From contig NZ_AP023081.1 of assembly GCF_026072635.1 (NCBI RefSeq), positions 2,316,501-2,380,500 on the forward strand: a stretch of DNA of 64,000 nucleotides. Reading direction: 5' to 3'. The position numbers were made by a program, and so were the translations under genes. Under the pieces are notes generated by a model that was not told where the DNA came from, did no database searches, and saw only the letters and a list, made by a program, of their open reading frames with translations. Of the stretch, positions 63,301 through 64,000 are shown piece by piece (within the stretch, counting starts at the first letter, position 1; each line of letters starts with the position of its first letter). The DNA comes from Pseudomonas solani (GTDB lineage Bacteria > Pseudomonadota > Gammaproteobacteria > Pseudomonadales > Pseudomonadaceae).

Positions 63301-63643
63301 GGCTGGCCCCCTGGCCAATGCCGCCGCCCTCCTCGAACCTTGGCTGCATGCCTACCGCGAAGCCCTGTGCGAACCCCTGCCGCTGCTGACCAAGGCCAGC
63401 CACGGCTTCGCCTCCGGCTGGCGCAAGCCCGGGCGCAAGGAACCTATCGACGCCGCCCGCAGCAAGGCGCGCATCGCCTGGGACGGCATCGACTTCGGCC
63501 CCGTGGGTGAGTCCCGCGACCCCTGGTACGCCCTCGCCTTCCGCGACCGCGACCCCCTGGACGAACGCTTCGAACGCCTCGCCGAAACCCTCTTCGGCCC
63601 GGCGCTGGACGCCCTGGCAGATGACGAGGAGGACGACGCGTGA
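60396..63643 (+). pseudogene. recC: Exodeoxyribonuclease V gamma subunit RecC, broken by one frameshift
   Basis: RecC recognises Chi and holds DNA in RecBCD, which repairs double-strand breaks. The first part (MLNLYHANDLESLGELACSL ... VVVLTPDIERYAPYIEAVFAP) runs in one frame to about 61550. The rest (VPRIPFSLADRSLRAELPLVEAFLALL ... to 63643) is in another. The shift is at five Cs (61549-61553): a sixth C would restore AVFAPREGVPRIPFSL, the expected family sequence. Everything else is intact at about 1,080 residues. recB overlaps its stop. A sequencing error is the likeliest cause, since loss of RecC would be costly. Confidence 0.88.
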
Positions 63644-64000
63644 GTCTCGACCTGCTCAACGATCCCTTTACCGGGCGCAGCCTGATCGAGGCCAGCGCCG
63701 GTACCGGCAAGACCTGGACCCTGACCGCGCTCTACGCGCGGCTGCTGCTGGAGCGCAAGCTGGGCGTGGGGCAGATCCTGGTGGTGACCTACACCACTGC
63801 GGCCACCGCCGAGCTGCGCGAACGCATACGCGCGCGGCTGGCGGCATTGCTGGCCATGTACGAAGGCGCACCGGCGCCCGACCCGGTGCTGGCCGGCCTG
63901 CATGCGCAGTACCCGGGCGAGGACGCCCACCGCCGCCTGCTGCTGGCGGTGCACGGCTTCGACGAGGCGGCGATCTTCACCATTCACGGCTTCTGCCAGC
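63640..64000 (+). CDS. recB: Exodeoxyribonuclease V beta subunit RecB (partial, start only)
   Basis: 120 residues are visible before the window ends. They start at GTG 63640, overlapping the recC stop (GTGA), with GAGGAGG upstream. Helicase motif Q/I is clear: LIEASAGTGKTWTLTALYARLLL (Walker A SAGTGKT), then motif Ia VVTYTTAATAELRERIR and IFTIHGFCQ. RecB is the 3'-5' helicase and nuclease of RecBCD. The order recC-recB is standard in Pseudomonas. Confidence 0.95.
   Translation, partial: MSLDLLNDPFTGRSLIEASAGTGKTWTLTALYARLLLERKLGVGQILVVTYTTAATAELRERIRARLAALLAMYEGAPAPDPVLAGLHAQYPGEDAHRRLLLAVHGFDEAAIFTIHGFCQ

Overview
The window is GC-rich chromosomal DNA of a Pseudomonas species in or near the P. 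aeruginosa / P. resinovorans / P. otitidis part of the genus. From about 12 kb to 45 kb the gene order matches, as I recall it, the P. aeruginosa PAO1 block PA5505-PA5481: metQIN, zur-znuCB/znuA, nrdJab, thrB, polA, ersA, engB, cytochromes, dsbA, dgcH, ampDh2, kinB-algB and ivy. No tRNA, rRNA, CRISPR array, insertion sequence or prophage was seen.

Layout. 1-766: end of a heme O synthase-like gene and a SCO1/SenC copper chaperone. 848-10738: a complete Has heme-acquisition locus, made of ECF sigma factor (hasI), anti-sigma (hasS), TonB receptor (hasR), hemophore (hasA) and type I exporter (hasDEF). 10893-11874: heme oxygenase hemO plus a DUF454 membrane protein. 12034-14533: methionine importer metNIQ. 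14779-20521: a lipoprotein, a GMC oxidoreductase and the zinc-uptake genes with their regulator Zur. 20594-23526: B12-dependent ribonucleotide reductase nrdJab behind two NrdR boxes. 23813-31788: DUF4419, thrB, DUF2782, polA, the sRNA ersA, engB, two c-type cytochromes and dsbA. 31810-41891: an EEP phosphatase, a diguanylate cyclase, a DASH cryptochrome, an outer-membrane protein, MarC, AmpDh2 and the KinB/AlgB alginate two-component pair. 42120-44826: a set of small envelope or stress genes (BON, DUF2383, DUF1328, Ivy) behind two matching sigma-54-type promoters. 45076-58392: wrbA, a nucleoside-gate protein, a DUF6602 nuclease-like gene between palindromic repeats, a DUF5924 protein, an M16 peptidase, an Aer-like chemoreceptor overlapping a globin-coupled GGDEF/EAL protein, a bile-acid-type symporter, an SDR protein and an AraC regulator. 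58437-64000: a Na/Pi symporter, recC (frameshifted here) and the start of recB.

How the parts work together. The heme locus looks self-contained. Fur-box-like sites precede hasI, hasR and hemO. An 11-bp element followed at a fixed distance by CGTC occurs before both hasR and hemO, which suggests that HasI switches on uptake and breakdown of heme together. The hemophore is unusual: the HasA heme-binding domain is joined to an RTX calcium-binding C-terminus. Zinc uptake is controlled by a Zur box between zur and znuA.

The strongest candidates for something undescribed are the RTX-tailed hemophore, the shared hasR/hemO promoter element, and the pair of promoters at 41941-42064 and 43480-43572. 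Those two share a GCAAGTTGC palindrome, an AT-rich element exactly 35 bp upstream of the -24 box, and a sigma-54 -24/-12 core. They lie directly beside algB, which encodes an NtrC-type activator. Two reading-frame breaks, in the hasR signal peptide and in recC, both fall in runs of five G/C and are each repaired by one added base, so sequencing error should be excluded before calling them real.
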